Source: Lentzea atacamensis
Lineage (GTDB): Bacteria > Actinomycetota > Actinomycetes > Mycobacteriales > Pseudonocardiaceae
Length of the DNA: 64,000 nucleotides
Direction of reading: 5' to 3'
Assembly (NCBI RefSeq): GCF_003269295.1
Contig: NZ_QLTT01000001.1
Coordinates: forward strand, 1,507,635-1,571,634
The notes under the pieces were generated by a model. That model was not told where the DNA came from. It was given only the letters and a program-made list of their open reading frames with translations, and searched no databases. Below are positions 35,911 through 44,393 of the stretch, one piece after another (the stretch's first letter is position 1; every line of letters begins with the position of its first letter). The translations under genes were made by a program, and so were the position numbers.

Positions 35911-36675
35911 CTACTTCTGCAGGTTCGCCGCCACGAACGTCTTGCCCTCGGCGTTCTCGACCACGACCGACTTCACCTGGTCGGGCGGCACACTCACCAG
36001 ACCCGACACCTTGGCACCCTCGACCCTGCCCTTCTCGGACGAGGTCCAGACGTGAGCCTCGGTCTTCGTGCCGTCCGTCCCGACCACGATCAGCTTGCAC
36101 CTCTGCGCGGCCGGCAGGCCGTTGATCTCGGCCTTGACCAGGTAGCGGTCCTGCGACGACTGCGTCATCTCCGCCACCAGCCTGATCCCGCCGGCCGCTG
36201 TCGCCTCGCCCGTGTAGGACGCGGCGGTGCTCGATCCAGGTGACTGGTTCTGCATGAACACAGCACCACCCCCGAACGCGACCACCGCGGCGACAGCCGC
36301 GGCGGCGAGGTAGCCCGGCCAGCGCCGGGGCTTGGCGTGCTGCGGTTCGGGTAGTTCCTCCACCGGCCGCGGACTGGCTCTGGGACGAGACTCCGCGACC
36401 CGCTGCTGCGGGACGGCGGACTCGTTCCTGATCTGCCGCAGCGCACGCTGCAGCACCAGGTCCGACGGCTTGGGCAGGTCGGCTTCGAGCTCGTGCAGAA
36501 ATGCCTCACGAGGCACCTCGTCGAGCACCTTGCGGATCCGATGGAAGTCGGCGACCTGCGCACGGCAGGACGGACAGCCCCTCAGATGCTGCTCCACGCC
36601 AAGACTCTCGTGCGCGTCCAGAACGCCGAGCGCGTAGCAGCCAAGGGTGACCGCGTCGTGCGCGCCAGCTGTCAT
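35911..36675 (-). CDS. RskA-type membrane anti-sigma factor (orphan)
   Basis: 254 aa. The N-terminal zinc anti-sigma domain has HLRGCPSCR (H-x3-C-x2-C) after an upstream His (AGAHDAVTLGCYALGVLD). One membrane helix (about 121-142, PGYLAAAAVAAVVAFGGGAVF) leads to an extracytoplasmic RskA domain with the family end (PDQVKSVVVENAEGKTFVAANL). It should hold an ECF sigma factor of the SigK/SigL type inactive until cleaved. No sigma gene is next to it. ATG has a strong SD, GAGGAGG, 5 nt upstream. Confidence 0.88.
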   Translation of the reverse strand: MTAGAHDAVTLGCYALGVLDAHESLGVEQHLRGCPSCRAQVADFHRIRKVLDEVPREAFLHELEADLPKPSDLVLQRALRQIRNESAVPQQRVAESRPRASPRPVEELPEPQHAKPRRWPGYLAAAAVAAVVAFGGGAVFMQNQSPGSSTAASYTGEATAAGGIRLVAEMTQSSQDRYLVKAEINGLPAAQRCKLIVVGTDGTKTEAHVWTSSEKGRVEGAKVSGLVSVPPDQVKSVVVENAEGKTFVAANLQK

Positions 36676-36881
36676 ACGACCTCCTCGTCGTCCCGATTCG
36701 ACCCCCGCGGCGAAACGGTGTCACAAGGGAAAACGCGGAGATAGGAGTGGTTGGTTCAGGTCGCGAACGAGTTCATTCTGATTGCTCATAACAATGGCAT
36801 TACGTAACCGCGCCACTACGGTTCATGGGCTGTCTGAGCTGCGCATTTCACTCGATCGGCGGCTCAAGTCGTCTCGAATGG
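36676..36881. other. Upstream region of the anti-sigma gene
   Basis: 206 bp without a gene. It contains the SD of the anti-sigma gene. On the minus strand TGAACC and CGTT, about 17 nt apart, loosely resemble an ECF-type promoter (GGAAC/CGTT) but the match is weak. An AT-richer patch lies at 36770-36805. The TetR gene ends at its right edge. Confidence 0.35.
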
Positions 36882-37664
36882 CTACAGGCACGTCTCTCGA
36901 CGAACCAGCGGTCGATCCTCTGACTCGATGAACACCGCGAGCCCGTCCAGCACCCGCGCGAGACCGAACTCGAACTCGTCCAGCGGCCGTTCGAACCCAC
37001 CCGTGGTCCAAATGTGCGTCATCATCGGCAGCCGTTCGGGGGTGAAGTGCGCCCACAGCGCGTCCTGGCCGTCCCACCAGGCCTCCTCGGTCATGCCGGT
37101 CTCCCGCTCGGCCTTCACCCGGTCCGCCATCGTCCGGCCGACGCCGTCGACGAAATGACCGACGGCGGTCACCACCGCGACCATCTCCTCCGCCGTCAAC
37201 CCCAGCTCGGAGACCACCGCGAGAGCCGCGTCGAAGCTCGCCATCGTGCGCGGGCCCGGGGTTCGCCGCGAGTGCGGGAGCTGCAGGATCCACGGGTGTG
37301 CGCGGTACATCTGCCACATCTGACGTGCGTAGAACTCCAGCCCCTCGCGCCACGGCCCCTTCGGCACGCAGGCGGTCTCGCCCCACGCCGCGTCGACCAT
37401 CAGGTCCAGCAGCTCGGACTTGCCCGGCACGTGCCGGTACAGCGACATCGTGGTGAAGCCCAGCGTCTCGGCGACCCGGCGCATGGTCAGCGCCTCGACA
37501 CCCTCGGCGTCGGCCACCTTCATGGCCGCCTCGACCACGCGCGACTGGCTGAGCGCGGCCTTGGGTCCCCTGGTCGGCTCGGCCGGCGGCTCCCACAGGA
37601 GTCGGACCGCCCGGTCCCGGTCGCTCTGCTTCAACCAAGCCCCCTCTGCGCCACTCGCTTGCAT
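36882..37664 (-). CDS. TetR-family repressor of the adjacent ABC exporter
   Basis: 260 aa. The N-terminal HTH is SRVVEAAMKVADAEGVEALTMRRVAETLGFTTMSLYRHV, split here by its helices, followed by the linker LLDLMVDAAWG. The C-terminal ligand domain is of the TetR_C_1 (tetracycline-repressor-like) type with a helical cavity (ARQMWQMYRAHPWILQL, FDGVGRTM-like motif). The ATG at 37664 has AGGA 6 nt upstream. It is divergent from the DrrAB-like exporter; two repeats in the 71-bp spacer are probable operators. The inducer is probably a drug-like molecule. Confidence 0.9.
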   Translation of the reverse strand: MQASGAEGAWLKQSDRDRAVRLLWEPPAEPTRGPKAALSQSRVVEAAMKVADAEGVEALTMRRVAETLGFTTMSLYRHVPGKSELLDLMVDAAWGETACVPKGPWREGLEFYARQMWQMYRAHPWILQLPHSRRTPGPRTMASFDAALAVVSELGLTAEEMVAVVTAVGHFVDGVGRTMADRVKAERETGMTEEAWWDGQDALWAHFTPERLPMMTHIWTTGGFERPLDEFEFGLARVLDGLAVFIESEDRPLVRRETCL

Positions 37665-37679
37665 GTGAATCCTAAAACC

Positions 37680-37711
37680 GTGTACAACGTACACCCAGTG
37701 TACGACGTAAG
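37680..37711. promoter_or_regulatory. TetR operator pair in the divergent spacer
   Basis: GTGTACAACGTACAC (37680-37694) is an inverted repeat with 6-bp arms and a 3-nt centre. An 18-bp-shifted second copy, GTGTACGACGTAAG (37698-37711), keeps the left arm and part of the right. The spacing of nearly two helical turns suits two repressor dimers covering both promoters. Confidence 0.68.
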
Positions 37712-37735
37712 CAGTTAAGCCACGGGGGTGAAGTC

Positions 37736-38674
37736 GTGGGACACGCGGTGCTCGCGGAAGGCCTGCGGAAGAGATACGACAAGAAGGCGGCGCTGGACGG
37801 GTTCGACCTGGCCGTGCCGGCCGGAACGGTGTGCGGGCTGCTCGGCCCGAACGGCGCGGGCAAGACGACCGCGGTGCGCATCCTGGCCACATTGCTGCGC
37901 CTGGACGGCGGCCGCGCGGAGGTGGCGGGCTTCGACGTGGCGCGGGAGGCGCCGCAGGTGCGCAGGCAGGTGGCGTTGAACGGTCAGCAGTCGACGGTCG
38001 ACGACGTGCTGACCGGCAAGGAGAACCTGGTGATGTGGGGGCGGCTCTACCACCTCTCGCGGCGCCAGGCGGAGTCGCGCGCGGACGAGCTGCTGGAGCA
38101 GTTCGGCCTCACCGACGCGGCGGACAAGCGGGCCAAGCACTACTCGGGCGGCATGCGGCGTCGCCTCGACCTGGCGTCGAGCTTCATCATGCGGCCGTCG
38201 GTGCTGTTCCTCGACGAACCGACGACCGGCCTCGACCCGCGCAACCGCGGCGAGGTGTGGCGGGAGGTGAAGCGGGTCGTCGCCGAGGGGACGACGGTCC
38301 TGCTCACCACCCAGTACCTGGACGAGGCCGACCAGCTGGCGGACCAGATCGTCGTGCTCGACACCGGCCGGGTGGTCGCGCAGGGAACTCCGGACCAGCT
38401 CAAGTCCAAGCTCGGCGGTGACCGGATCGAGGTCGTCGTGCGCACTTCCGAGGAGCTGCCGGTCGTCCGGGACGTGCTCGGGCCGGACGCCGAGGTCGAT
38501 CCCGACGGGTTCAGGGTGAGCGCGGCGGTGGCCGACCGGGTGGCGGCGCTGACGCGGATCACGTCGGCACTGGCGGCCAAGGGTGTGGAAGCGGAGGACA
38601 TCGCACTGCGGCGACCAACCCTGGACGAGGTTTTCCTTGCCATCACCGGACACAAAGCAGAGGAGCGGGCGTGA
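37736..38674 (+). CDS. DrrA-type ABC transporter ATP-binding protein
   Basis: 312 aa. Walker A GPNGAGKTTAVRIL, Q-loop NGQQSTVD, signature YSGGMRRRLDLASSF, Walker B VLFLDEPTTGLDP and H-region LLTTQYLDEADQLA match daunorubicin-resistance ATPases. The C-terminal part (about 225-312, PTLDEVFLAITG) is the DUF4162-like tail of that group. It powers efflux through the permease encoded next. GTG start at 37736, just beyond the TetR operators. Confidence 0.94.
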   Translation: MGHAVLAEGLRKRYDKKAALDGFDLAVPAGTVCGLLGPNGAGKTTAVRILATLLRLDGGRAEVAGFDVAREAPQVRRQVALNGQQSTVDDVLTGKENLVMWGRLYHLSRRQAESRADELLEQFGLTDAADKRAKHYSGGMRRRLDLASSFIMRPSVLFLDEPTTGLDPRNRGEVWREVKRVVAEGTTVLLTTQYLDEADQLADQIVVLDTGRVVAQGTPDQLKSKLGGDRIEVVVRTSEELPVVRDVLGPDAEVDPDGFRVSAAVADRVAALTRITSALAAKGVEAEDIALRRPTLDEVFLAITGHKAEERA

Positions 38675-39459
38675 GCGCGGTCAGGTTTGCCGTGGTGGAC
38701 TCGTGGGTGGTCGCCAAGCGCGACCTGATCCACTGGCTGCGCGAACCGGTCAGGGTGTTCGCGAACCTGGCCTACCCGATCATCTCGGTGCTGATCTTCG
38801 GGCTGGTGTTCGGCAGCGCGATGAACGTCTTCGGCGGCGGTGACTACATCGAGTTCCTGCTGCCGGGCATGTTCGGTCAGACCATCGCGTTCGGCGTCGG
38901 CACCACGCTGATGATGGTGTCGATGGACGCCGATCGCGGCGTGACGGACCGGTTCCGCGCCTCGCCGATGTCGCAGACCGGCGTGGTGGCCGGGCGCAGC
39001 ATCGCCGACCTGGTCAACTCCTCGCTGGAGCTGCTGGTGCTGGCGTTGTGCGGCCTGGTGATCGGCTGGTCGTTCCACGACGGGCTGTTCAACGCGCTGC
39101 TGGCGTTCGCACTGTTCCTGTGGCTGCGGTTCGCGCTGGTGTGGATCGGCATCTACCTCGGTCTGCTGGTCAAACCCGAGGCCGCGCAGGCGTCGTGGAT
39201 GTTCCTGTTCCCGCTGACGATGTTCGCGAACACGTTCGTCTCGCCGGAGCTCATGCCGGGCTGGCTGCGCGTGGTGGCCGAGTGGAACCCGCTGTCGTCG
39301 ACGGTGGCGGCGGCGCGGGAGCTGTTCGGCAACCCCGGTGTCGGCGGCGACTCGTGGGCGGCCCAGCACTCGCTGCTACTGGCCGTGCTGTGGCCCGCGT
39401 TGTTCGTGGCGATCTTCTGGCCGCTTTCCGTGCTGAAGTACCGCAACCTCAGCCGCTAG
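38671..39459 (+). CDS. DrrB-type ABC-2 exporter permease
   Basis: 262 aa with six hydrophobic segments. The N-terminal region has KRDLIHWLREPVRVFANLAYPI. The ABC-2 consensus in the second half, LFPLTMFANTFVSPELMPGWLRVVAEWNPLS, is characteristic of DrrB/NodJ types. GTGA overlap with the ATPase gene. Its 3' end overlaps the convergent kinase gene by 84 nt. Likely exports a hydrophobic toxin or antibiotic. Confidence 0.92.
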   Translation: MSAVRFAVVDSWVVAKRDLIHWLREPVRVFANLAYPIISVLIFGLVFGSAMNVFGGGDYIEFLLPGMFGQTIAFGVGTTLMMVSMDADRGVTDRFRASPMSQTGVVAGRSIADLVNSSLELLVLALCGLVIGWSFHDGLFNALLAFALFLWLRFALVWIGIYLGLLVKPEAAQASWMFLFPLTMFANTFVSPELMPGWLRVVAEWNPLSSTVAAARELFGNPGVGGDSWAAQHSLLLAVLWPALFVAIFWPLSVLKYRNLSR

Positions 39460-40116
39460 GAGGTCGGTCCGGAGCTGGTCGGCCAGCCACTGCGCGAGCA
39501 GCTTCCGCCAGTTCCGGACCCTCTCCAGCAGTTCCGGCCGCAGCGACCGGTCGTCCTCCCACTCCCGCCAGTCCTCGCTCGCGAGCCATCCGATGCAGCC
39601 CGCGATCCGGTGCACGCGCAACAGGTTCAGGTCCGGGGTGTGGCCGTAGCCGGCCCAGAACGCCTGCGGCAGCACGGTTCCGTGCAGGTAGAGGTGTTCC
39701 TCGAACGCCGCGAGCTCGTCGAGCGGGTTGCCCTGGCCCGGGTTGTCCCAGTCGATCAGCGTGGCCCGGTGCTCGCTGACGATGATGTTGTAGAGGTTCA
39801 CGTCGTTGTGCAGCAGGCCGGCCCGGTGGACCTTCCGGAACGCCTCGCCGATGCTCCGCCAGAGCTCGTCGGACACCGGCAGCGCGTCCGCCAGCGTCAC
39901 GCCCTCGACGTACTCGACGAGCACGTCGCCGCGACCGTTGTGCGCGAGGACCTCCGGCGCGCCGGGCACCACGAACTTCGGCAGGTCGCGCGCGATCTTC
40001 GGTTGCCGCAGCACGGCCTTGCGCCCGTCGGCCAGCGTCACGAGGTGCAGGACGTTGGTGAGACCGTCTCCTTTCAGGGGTTCGATGCGGATGGCGGTCT
40101 CCAGCAACCGGAACAA
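39376..40116 (-). CDS. Aminoglycoside-phosphotransferase-like small kinase
   Basis: 246 aa. The kinase-like core is short: a nucleotide-binding N-lobe (GLTNVLHLVTLADGRKAVLRQP, conserved Lys in KAVLR), the catalytic loop LLHNDVNLYNIIV (HxD replaced by HND with Asn later) and the metal Asp in ATLIDWDNPGQGNP. Such APH-fold enzymes phosphorylate drugs, sugars or choline; the substrate here is unknown. TTG at 40116 is chosen because GGAGG lies 7 nt upstream; no ATG fits. The last 28 residues are read antisense to the ABC permease gene. Confidence 0.82.
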   Translation of the reverse strand: MFRLLETAIRIEPLKGDGLTNVLHLVTLADGRKAVLRQPKIARDLPKFVVPGAPEVLAHNGRGDVLVEYVEGVTLADALPVSDELWRSIGEAFRKVHRAGLLHNDVNLYNIIVSEHRATLIDWDNPGQGNPLDELAAFEEHLYLHGTVLPQAFWAGYGHTPDLNLLRVHRIAGCIGWLASEDWREWEDDRSLRPELLERVRNWRKLLAQWLADQLRTDLLAAEVAVLQHGKRPEDRHEQRGPQHGQ

Positions 40117-40216
40117 ACACCCACCTCCAGTAGCAAAGGTGTAACACAGGACACATCGGACGACGAGAAACCTCAGGGGATGCATTCGGCGGCGATGTAC
40201 GCATGGAGGCAGACCG

Positions 40217-41734
40217 ATGGTTCAACGAACTCGGCGCAGATGTCTCGCGCTCCTCTCGACAGTGGCCCTGGTACTGCCACTCGCCGTGACCAGCCAAGCA
40301 CTCGCTGATCCCAACAACAACTCACCGGCCAAGATTGCCAAGGCCGTCACGCTGAACAACGTGCTCCGGCACCTCGACGCGTTCCAGGCGATCGCCGACA
40401 CCCACGGCGACCGTGCGGCCGGACGTCCTGGATACCAGGCGTCGGTGAACTACGTGGTCAACCGGCTCAACGCCGCCGGCTACACACCGACGGTGCAGGA
40501 GTTCCAGTTCGAATACCTCGAGGACAACTCGGTGCTCGACGTACTGGCGCCGGCCCCGATCTCGTACCGCAAGGACCTCGACTTCACCTACACCGGCTTC
40601 GTACCCAGGGCGGAAGGGGACGTCACCGGGCCTCTCCAGGCGGTCGACCTGGTCCTGCCTCCCGGCCCGGCGGCCAACACGAGCTCGAGCGGCTGCGAGG
40701 CGGCCGACTTCGCCGGGTTCGCGGCCGGCAGCATCGCGCTGATCCAGCGCGGCAGCTGCAACTTCACCGTCAAGGCGCTCAACGCCCAGGCTGCGGGGGC
40801 GTCGGCGGTCGTGCTGTTCAACGAGGGACAGCCCGGCCGCACCGGGCTCGTCTTCCCGACCGGTGACGCGACGGGCCTGACGATTCCGGTCGTGTCGGCG
40901 ACGTTCGCCGTCGGCGAGCAGCTCGCCTCGATGCCGTTCGCCACAGTCCGCGTGAAGGTCGACGTCAACACGGACACGCGCACCGCGTGGAACGTGTTCG
41001 CGGAGTCGCGGCACGGCGACGCGAACAACGTCGTGATGGCGGGCGCGCACCTCGACAGCGTCCAGAACGGACCCGGCATCAACGACAACGGCAGCGGTTC
41101 GGGCGCGTTGCTGGAGACCGCGATCCAGATGTCGAAGGTCAAGACCAACGCCAAGGTCCGCTTCGCGTGGTGGGGTGCCGAGGAGCTGGGCCTGCTCGGG
41201 TCCGAGCACTACATCGCCACGCTGTCGCAGGAGGAGCAGGACAAGATCGCGCTGTACCTGAACTTCGACATGGTCGGCTCGCCGAACCACTTCTTCGGCA
41301 TCTACGACGGTGACGACTCGAGCGGCACCGCGCCGGTCCCGATTCCGCCGGGTTCGGCGGAGATCGAGGACGTGTTCGAGAAGTTCTACGCCGACCGCGG
41401 CCTGCCGTCCGAGGACACCGAGTTCTCCGGGCGCTCGGACTACGGCCCGTTCATCGCCGTCAACATTCCCGCAGGCGGCCTGTTCACCGGCGCGGAAGGC
41501 GTGAAGACGCCCGAGCAGCAGGCCCGCTACGGCGGTACCGCGGGCATCGCCTACGACCCGTGCTACCACCAGCCGTGCGACGACAGGTCGAACCTGAACC
41601 TGTTCGCCCTCGACACGAACTCCGACGCCATCGCGGTCGCGGTGATCACGTTCGCGTTCGACACGTCGACGGTGAACGGCGTGCGCGCGCCCGGCAAGTC
41701 GCACGGACGCGCGCCGCGAGGCGTGCTGTCCTAG
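40217..41734 (+). CDS. Secreted M28 aminopeptidase with PA domain
   Basis: 505 aa. Signal peptide of about 31 residues (cleavage near ALA-DP). A PA domain (about 120-245, with SIALIQRGSCNFTVKALNAQ) is inserted into the M28 peptidase. Zinc ligands and catalytic residues are all visible: His in MAGAHLDS, Asp in NDNGSG, Glu-Glu in WWGAEELGLLGS, Asp in FDMVGSPN and His in YDPCYHQPCDD. It should release N-terminal residues from peptides outside the cell, as Streptomyces aminopeptidase S does. ATG with GGAGG 7 nt upstream. It overlaps the convergent esterase by 4 nt. Confidence 0.93.
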   Translation: MVQRTRRRCLALLSTVALVLPLAVTSQALADPNNNSPAKIAKAVTLNNVLRHLDAFQAIADTHGDRAAGRPGYQASVNYVVNRLNAAGYTPTVQEFQFEYLEDNSVLDVLAPAPISYRKDLDFTYTGFVPRAEGDVTGPLQAVDLVLPPGPAANTSSSGCEAADFAGFAAGSIALIQRGSCNFTVKALNAQAAGASAVVLFNEGQPGRTGLVFPTGDATGLTIPVVSATFAVGEQLASMPFATVRVKVDVNTDTRTAWNVFAESRHGDANNVVMAGAHLDSVQNGPGINDNGSGSGALLETAIQMSKVKTNAKVRFAWWGAEELGLLGSEHYIATLSQEEQDKIALYLNFDMVGSPNHFFGIYDGDDSSGTAPVPIPPGSAEIEDVFEKFYADRGLPSEDTEFSGRSDYGPFIAVNIPAGGLFTGAEGVKTPEQQARYGGTAGIAYDPCYHQPCDDRSNLNLFALDTNSDAIAVAVITFAFDTSTVNGVRAPGKSHGRAPRGVLS

Positions 41735-43173
41735 GAGGACCAGAGGTCGCACCGGTGGTCCGCCGGTGCGACCTGCTCGGTCGCGAACAGCCGGACATCC
41801 TGGCGTGACCAGCCGGGATGTCCGGTCCTCGCGAACCGCGTCCACGCCCTGACCATCTCGTCGGACAGCCTCCGCTGCCCGGCGCCGAGCGTTGCGCCGC
41901 CGTACCTCAGCAGGAACGGCAGCTCCGAGCCGTGGTAGGCGCCGTACGGGAACTCCGGCATGCCGGGGAAGATCATCGGCGGCTCCGGCTCCGCGAACTC
42001 ATAACCGAACGCGTTGGTCTGGCTCCTGAGCTCGTCGGTCGTGCACGCCGACGTCATCGCGGTGAGCGCCTTCGAGAGCTGCACCCGCTCGTCGCCGCCC
42101 TTCGGCGGGTAGTGCTCCACGATCCGCTTCGCCTTGGCCGCCCCGAAGCCTTCGACGAGGGCTTGTTCGTACCCGCCGGCGTCGAGCCGCGGGTAGTACA
42201 TCGCCACGAACACCGTCAGCTCATCGCGCGTGGTGCCGGTGAGGACGGGGATCCGGTGGAAGCGACCTTGTCGTAGCGCCGTGATCGGGTTGTCCGGCAA
42301 CGCTTCCGTGTCGTACGCGGGCGCGGAGAACAACGGCGTCAGCGCCTTGACCTGCTGGACGCTCAGCTGCCGCAGACACGCGATGTCCGTGCAGCCGTGC
42401 GATGCCTTCGCGCCGGCCTGTTCGACGTCCGCGCGAGCGGCCCACGTGTGGTGGACCTGGTTCTCCCCCGCCGGAATCCCCAGCTGGCACGGTCCACTCT
42501 GGATGATCGCCCGGTGGAACAGGCCGCGCGTCCTGGGCGAGGTCAGCTGCGCGCACGTCGACAGCCCGCCCGCCGACGCCCCGAAGAGCGTGACGTTGCG
42601 CGGGTTGCCGCCGAACTGCCTGATGTTGCGCTGGACCCACTCGAGGGCCTTCTGCTGGTCCTTCAGCCCGAACGCACCGGATCCCGCCAGGCCCGGGAAC
42701 CCGAAGTACCCGAACGCGCCGAGCCGGTAGTTGATGGTGACGACGACAGAACCGTTGCGCACCAACTGGTCCACGCCGTAGTCGGACCCGGCCCCGCTGG
42801 TGAAGCTGCCGCCGTGGATCCAGACCATGACCGGCCGGTTCACGGCGTTGGGCGGTGTGGTGACGTTGAGGTACAGGCAGTCCTCGGCGTCGCTGGCCGG
42901 GCTGCCGAGCCCTTCGTCCTGCGCGCAACGCGGCCCTGGCCGCGTGGCTTGGCGGACGCCCTGCCAGGGCTTCGCGGGCTGCGGATCGCGCCAGCGGTTC
43001 TCACCGGTGGGCGGCGCGGCGAAGGGGATGCCCTGGAAGGTGCGCTGGGCGTTGGTGATGGTTCCCGACACGAATCCGGTGTCGGTGCGGACGGTGGTTC
43101 CCGCGGCATGGGCGGGAACGGCGCTTGCGGCAACGAAGACGGCCGCTGTCAAAAGGGTTGTGGTTGAACGCAT
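41731..43173 (-). CDS. Secreted type-B carboxylesterase/lipase
   Basis: 480 aa, signal peptide of about 24 residues (ending AHA-AG). The carboxylesterase signatures are intact: FQGIPFAAPPTGENRWRDP, EDCLYLNV, oxyanion MVWIHGGSF, nucleophile FGASAGG, acid near TGTTRDELTVF, and His in GAYHGSELPFLL. Full length for the family, unlike the paralogue at 17547-18413. It likely cleaves carboxyl esters such as xenobiotics or acylated polysaccharides. ATG 43173 gives a proper signal peptide; the earlier TTG at 43185 is less likely. Confidence 0.93.
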   Translation of the reverse strand: MRSTTTLLTAAVFVAASAVPAHAAGTTVRTDTGFVSGTITNAQRTFQGIPFAAPPTGENRWRDPQPAKPWQGVRQATRPGPRCAQDEGLGSPASDAEDCLYLNVTTPPNAVNRPVMVWIHGGSFTSGAGSDYGVDQLVRNGSVVVTINYRLGAFGYFGFPGLAGSGAFGLKDQQKALEWVQRNIRQFGGNPRNVTLFGASAGGLSTCAQLTSPRTRGLFHRAIIQSGPCQLGIPAGENQVHHTWAARADVEQAGAKASHGCTDIACLRQLSVQQVKALTPLFSAPAYDTEALPDNPITALRQGRFHRIPVLTGTTRDELTVFVAMYYPRLDAGGYEQALVEGFGAAKAKRIVEHYPPKGGDERVQLSKALTAMTSACTTDELRSQTNAFGYEFAEPEPPMIFPGMPEFPYGAYHGSELPFLLRYGGATLGAGQRRLSDEMVRAWTRFARTGHPGWSRQDVRLFATEQVAPADHRCDLWSS

Positions 43174-43207
43174 GTCGCTGATCAACCTAACTGCATGCGC
43201 AACCGCT

Positions 43208-44062
43208 TTAGACAGCCAGCTTCTTCCGGGACAACAAACGCGCCGCCACAGCTGCCGGCAGGTACATCAGCACACCGTAGACCGCGGGCGGAATCGCCAT
43301 CGTCTCGTCGTTGAGCACCGTCAGCGCCAACGTGATCGCGATCGTGGCGTTGTGGATGCCGATCTCCATCGCCGACGCGATGGCCTCCTTCTCGTTGACC
43401 CGGAACGCCCGCGGCACGTAGTACCCGATGAGCAGGCTGAGGATCGACAACAGCAACGCCACCGGCCCCAGCGTCCCGATGTTGTCGACCAGCTGCTGGA
43501 ACGCCGACGCGATCGCCGCCAGGATCACCAGCACCAGCACCACGACCGACGCGATCCGCACGGCCCGCTCCATCTTGAGCGCCCACGCCTCGAACCGCCG
43601 GCGCACCCACATGCCGATCGCCACCGGCACCAGCACGATCGCGAACACCTGCACGAACTTCGCCGGCTGCAGCCCGACCGCACCCTCGTCACCCATGAAG
43701 TGCGCCATCGACAGCCCCACCACGACCGGCAGCGTGAACACCGCGAGCACCGAGTTGATCGCCGTGAGCGTGATGTTGAGCGCCACGTCCCCGCCCGCGA
43801 GGTGACTGAAGAGGTTCGCCGACGTCCCGCCAGGCGAGGCGACCAGCAGCATCATGCCGACCGCCAGCACCCCCTTCAGCCCGAACGCGAGCACGAGGCC
43901 GAGGCAGATCGCCGGCAGCACGACGACCTGACAGACCAGCGCGATCACCGCGGCCTTCGGGTACTTCGCGACCCTGGCGAAGTCGGCGACGGTGAGCGTC
44001 AGACCGAGCCCGAACATGACCAGGGCCAAGGCCAGCGGAAGGAAGATCTGGGCGACGACCAC
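43208..44062 (-). CDS. Bile acid:sodium symporter (SBF/BASS)-family transporter
   Basis: 284 aa with about nine membrane helices. Family blocks include LALALVMFGLGLTLTVADFARV, the kinked-helix motif ASPGGTSANLFSHLAGGDVALNI, and the C-terminal repeat EIGIHNATIAITLAL. These bind Na+ in ASBT homologues. Substrates in bacteria include organic anions such as pantoate; this one is unknown. GTG at 44062 is preferred because GGAGG lies 5 nt upstream; GTG 44074 would add four residues. About 330 bp without a gene separates it from the divergent MFS gene. Confidence 0.88.
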   Translation of the reverse strand: MVVAQIFLPLALALVMFGLGLTLTVADFARVAKYPKAAVIALVCQVVVLPAICLGLVLAFGLKGVLAVGMMLLVASPGGTSANLFSHLAGGDVALNITLTAINSVLAVFTLPVVVGLSMAHFMGDEGAVGLQPAKFVQVFAIVLVPVAIGMWVRRRFEAWALKMERAVRIASVVVLVLVILAAIASAFQQLVDNIGTLGPVALLLSILSLLIGYYVPRAFRVNEKEAIASAMEIGIHNATIAITLALTVLNDETMAIPPAVYGVLMYLPAAVAARLLSRKKLAV

Positions 44063-44393
44063 GGCGGCCTCCACGAAATGTCCGGCTTGTGGACTTTGAT
44101 CTGATCGGAAGATCCTGGCGTTACTCCCCCGCCGGTGGAATCGGCCAGGTGGAGGCAACCGTTCGCCGCCGTCGAGGTGTTCGTACTCCTCGCGGGCCGA
44201 GGGTATTCGACTGGTGGGTTGTGCGGCCGCACGCCTGGGGCGGCGCGGATGCACGGCAGGTGGCCAGTTCGGCAGCCGGGTCGTGCGGCAGCCAGGTCAT
44301 GCGACAGCCGAGCCACGCCTCCACTCCCGGCCCCCCAGGCGTGCGGAGCGGCGTTGCCATGCGGATTCCCAGAACCGGGCGCACCCTGTTCCG
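44063..44393. other. Divergent intergenic region holding nested repeats
   Basis: About 330 bp between the SBF transporter and MFS starts. No credible gene on either strand. It contains a 14-bp inverted repeat around three tandem 16-mers, described separately. Promoters for both flanking genes must lie here, but no clear -35/-10 pair was found. Confidence 0.55.
44227..44346. repeat. Tandem 16-mers inside a 14-bp inverted repeat
   Basis: CCGCACGCCTGGGG (44227-44240) and its exact reverse complement (44333-44346) lie 92 bp apart. Between them are three contiguous 16-bp units at 44271, 44287 and 44303: GGCAGCCGGGTCGTGC, GGCAGCCAGGTCATGC and a diverged GACAGCCGAGCCACGC. Function unknown; a regulatory RNA, operator array or remnant are all possible. 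Confidence 0.8.

Noticed and set aside
36690-36780. ECF-type promoter (GAAC...CGTT) upstream of the anti-sigma gene
   Set aside because: The -35 is TGAACC, not GGAAC, and spacing is approximate. Left as a weak note in the feature list.
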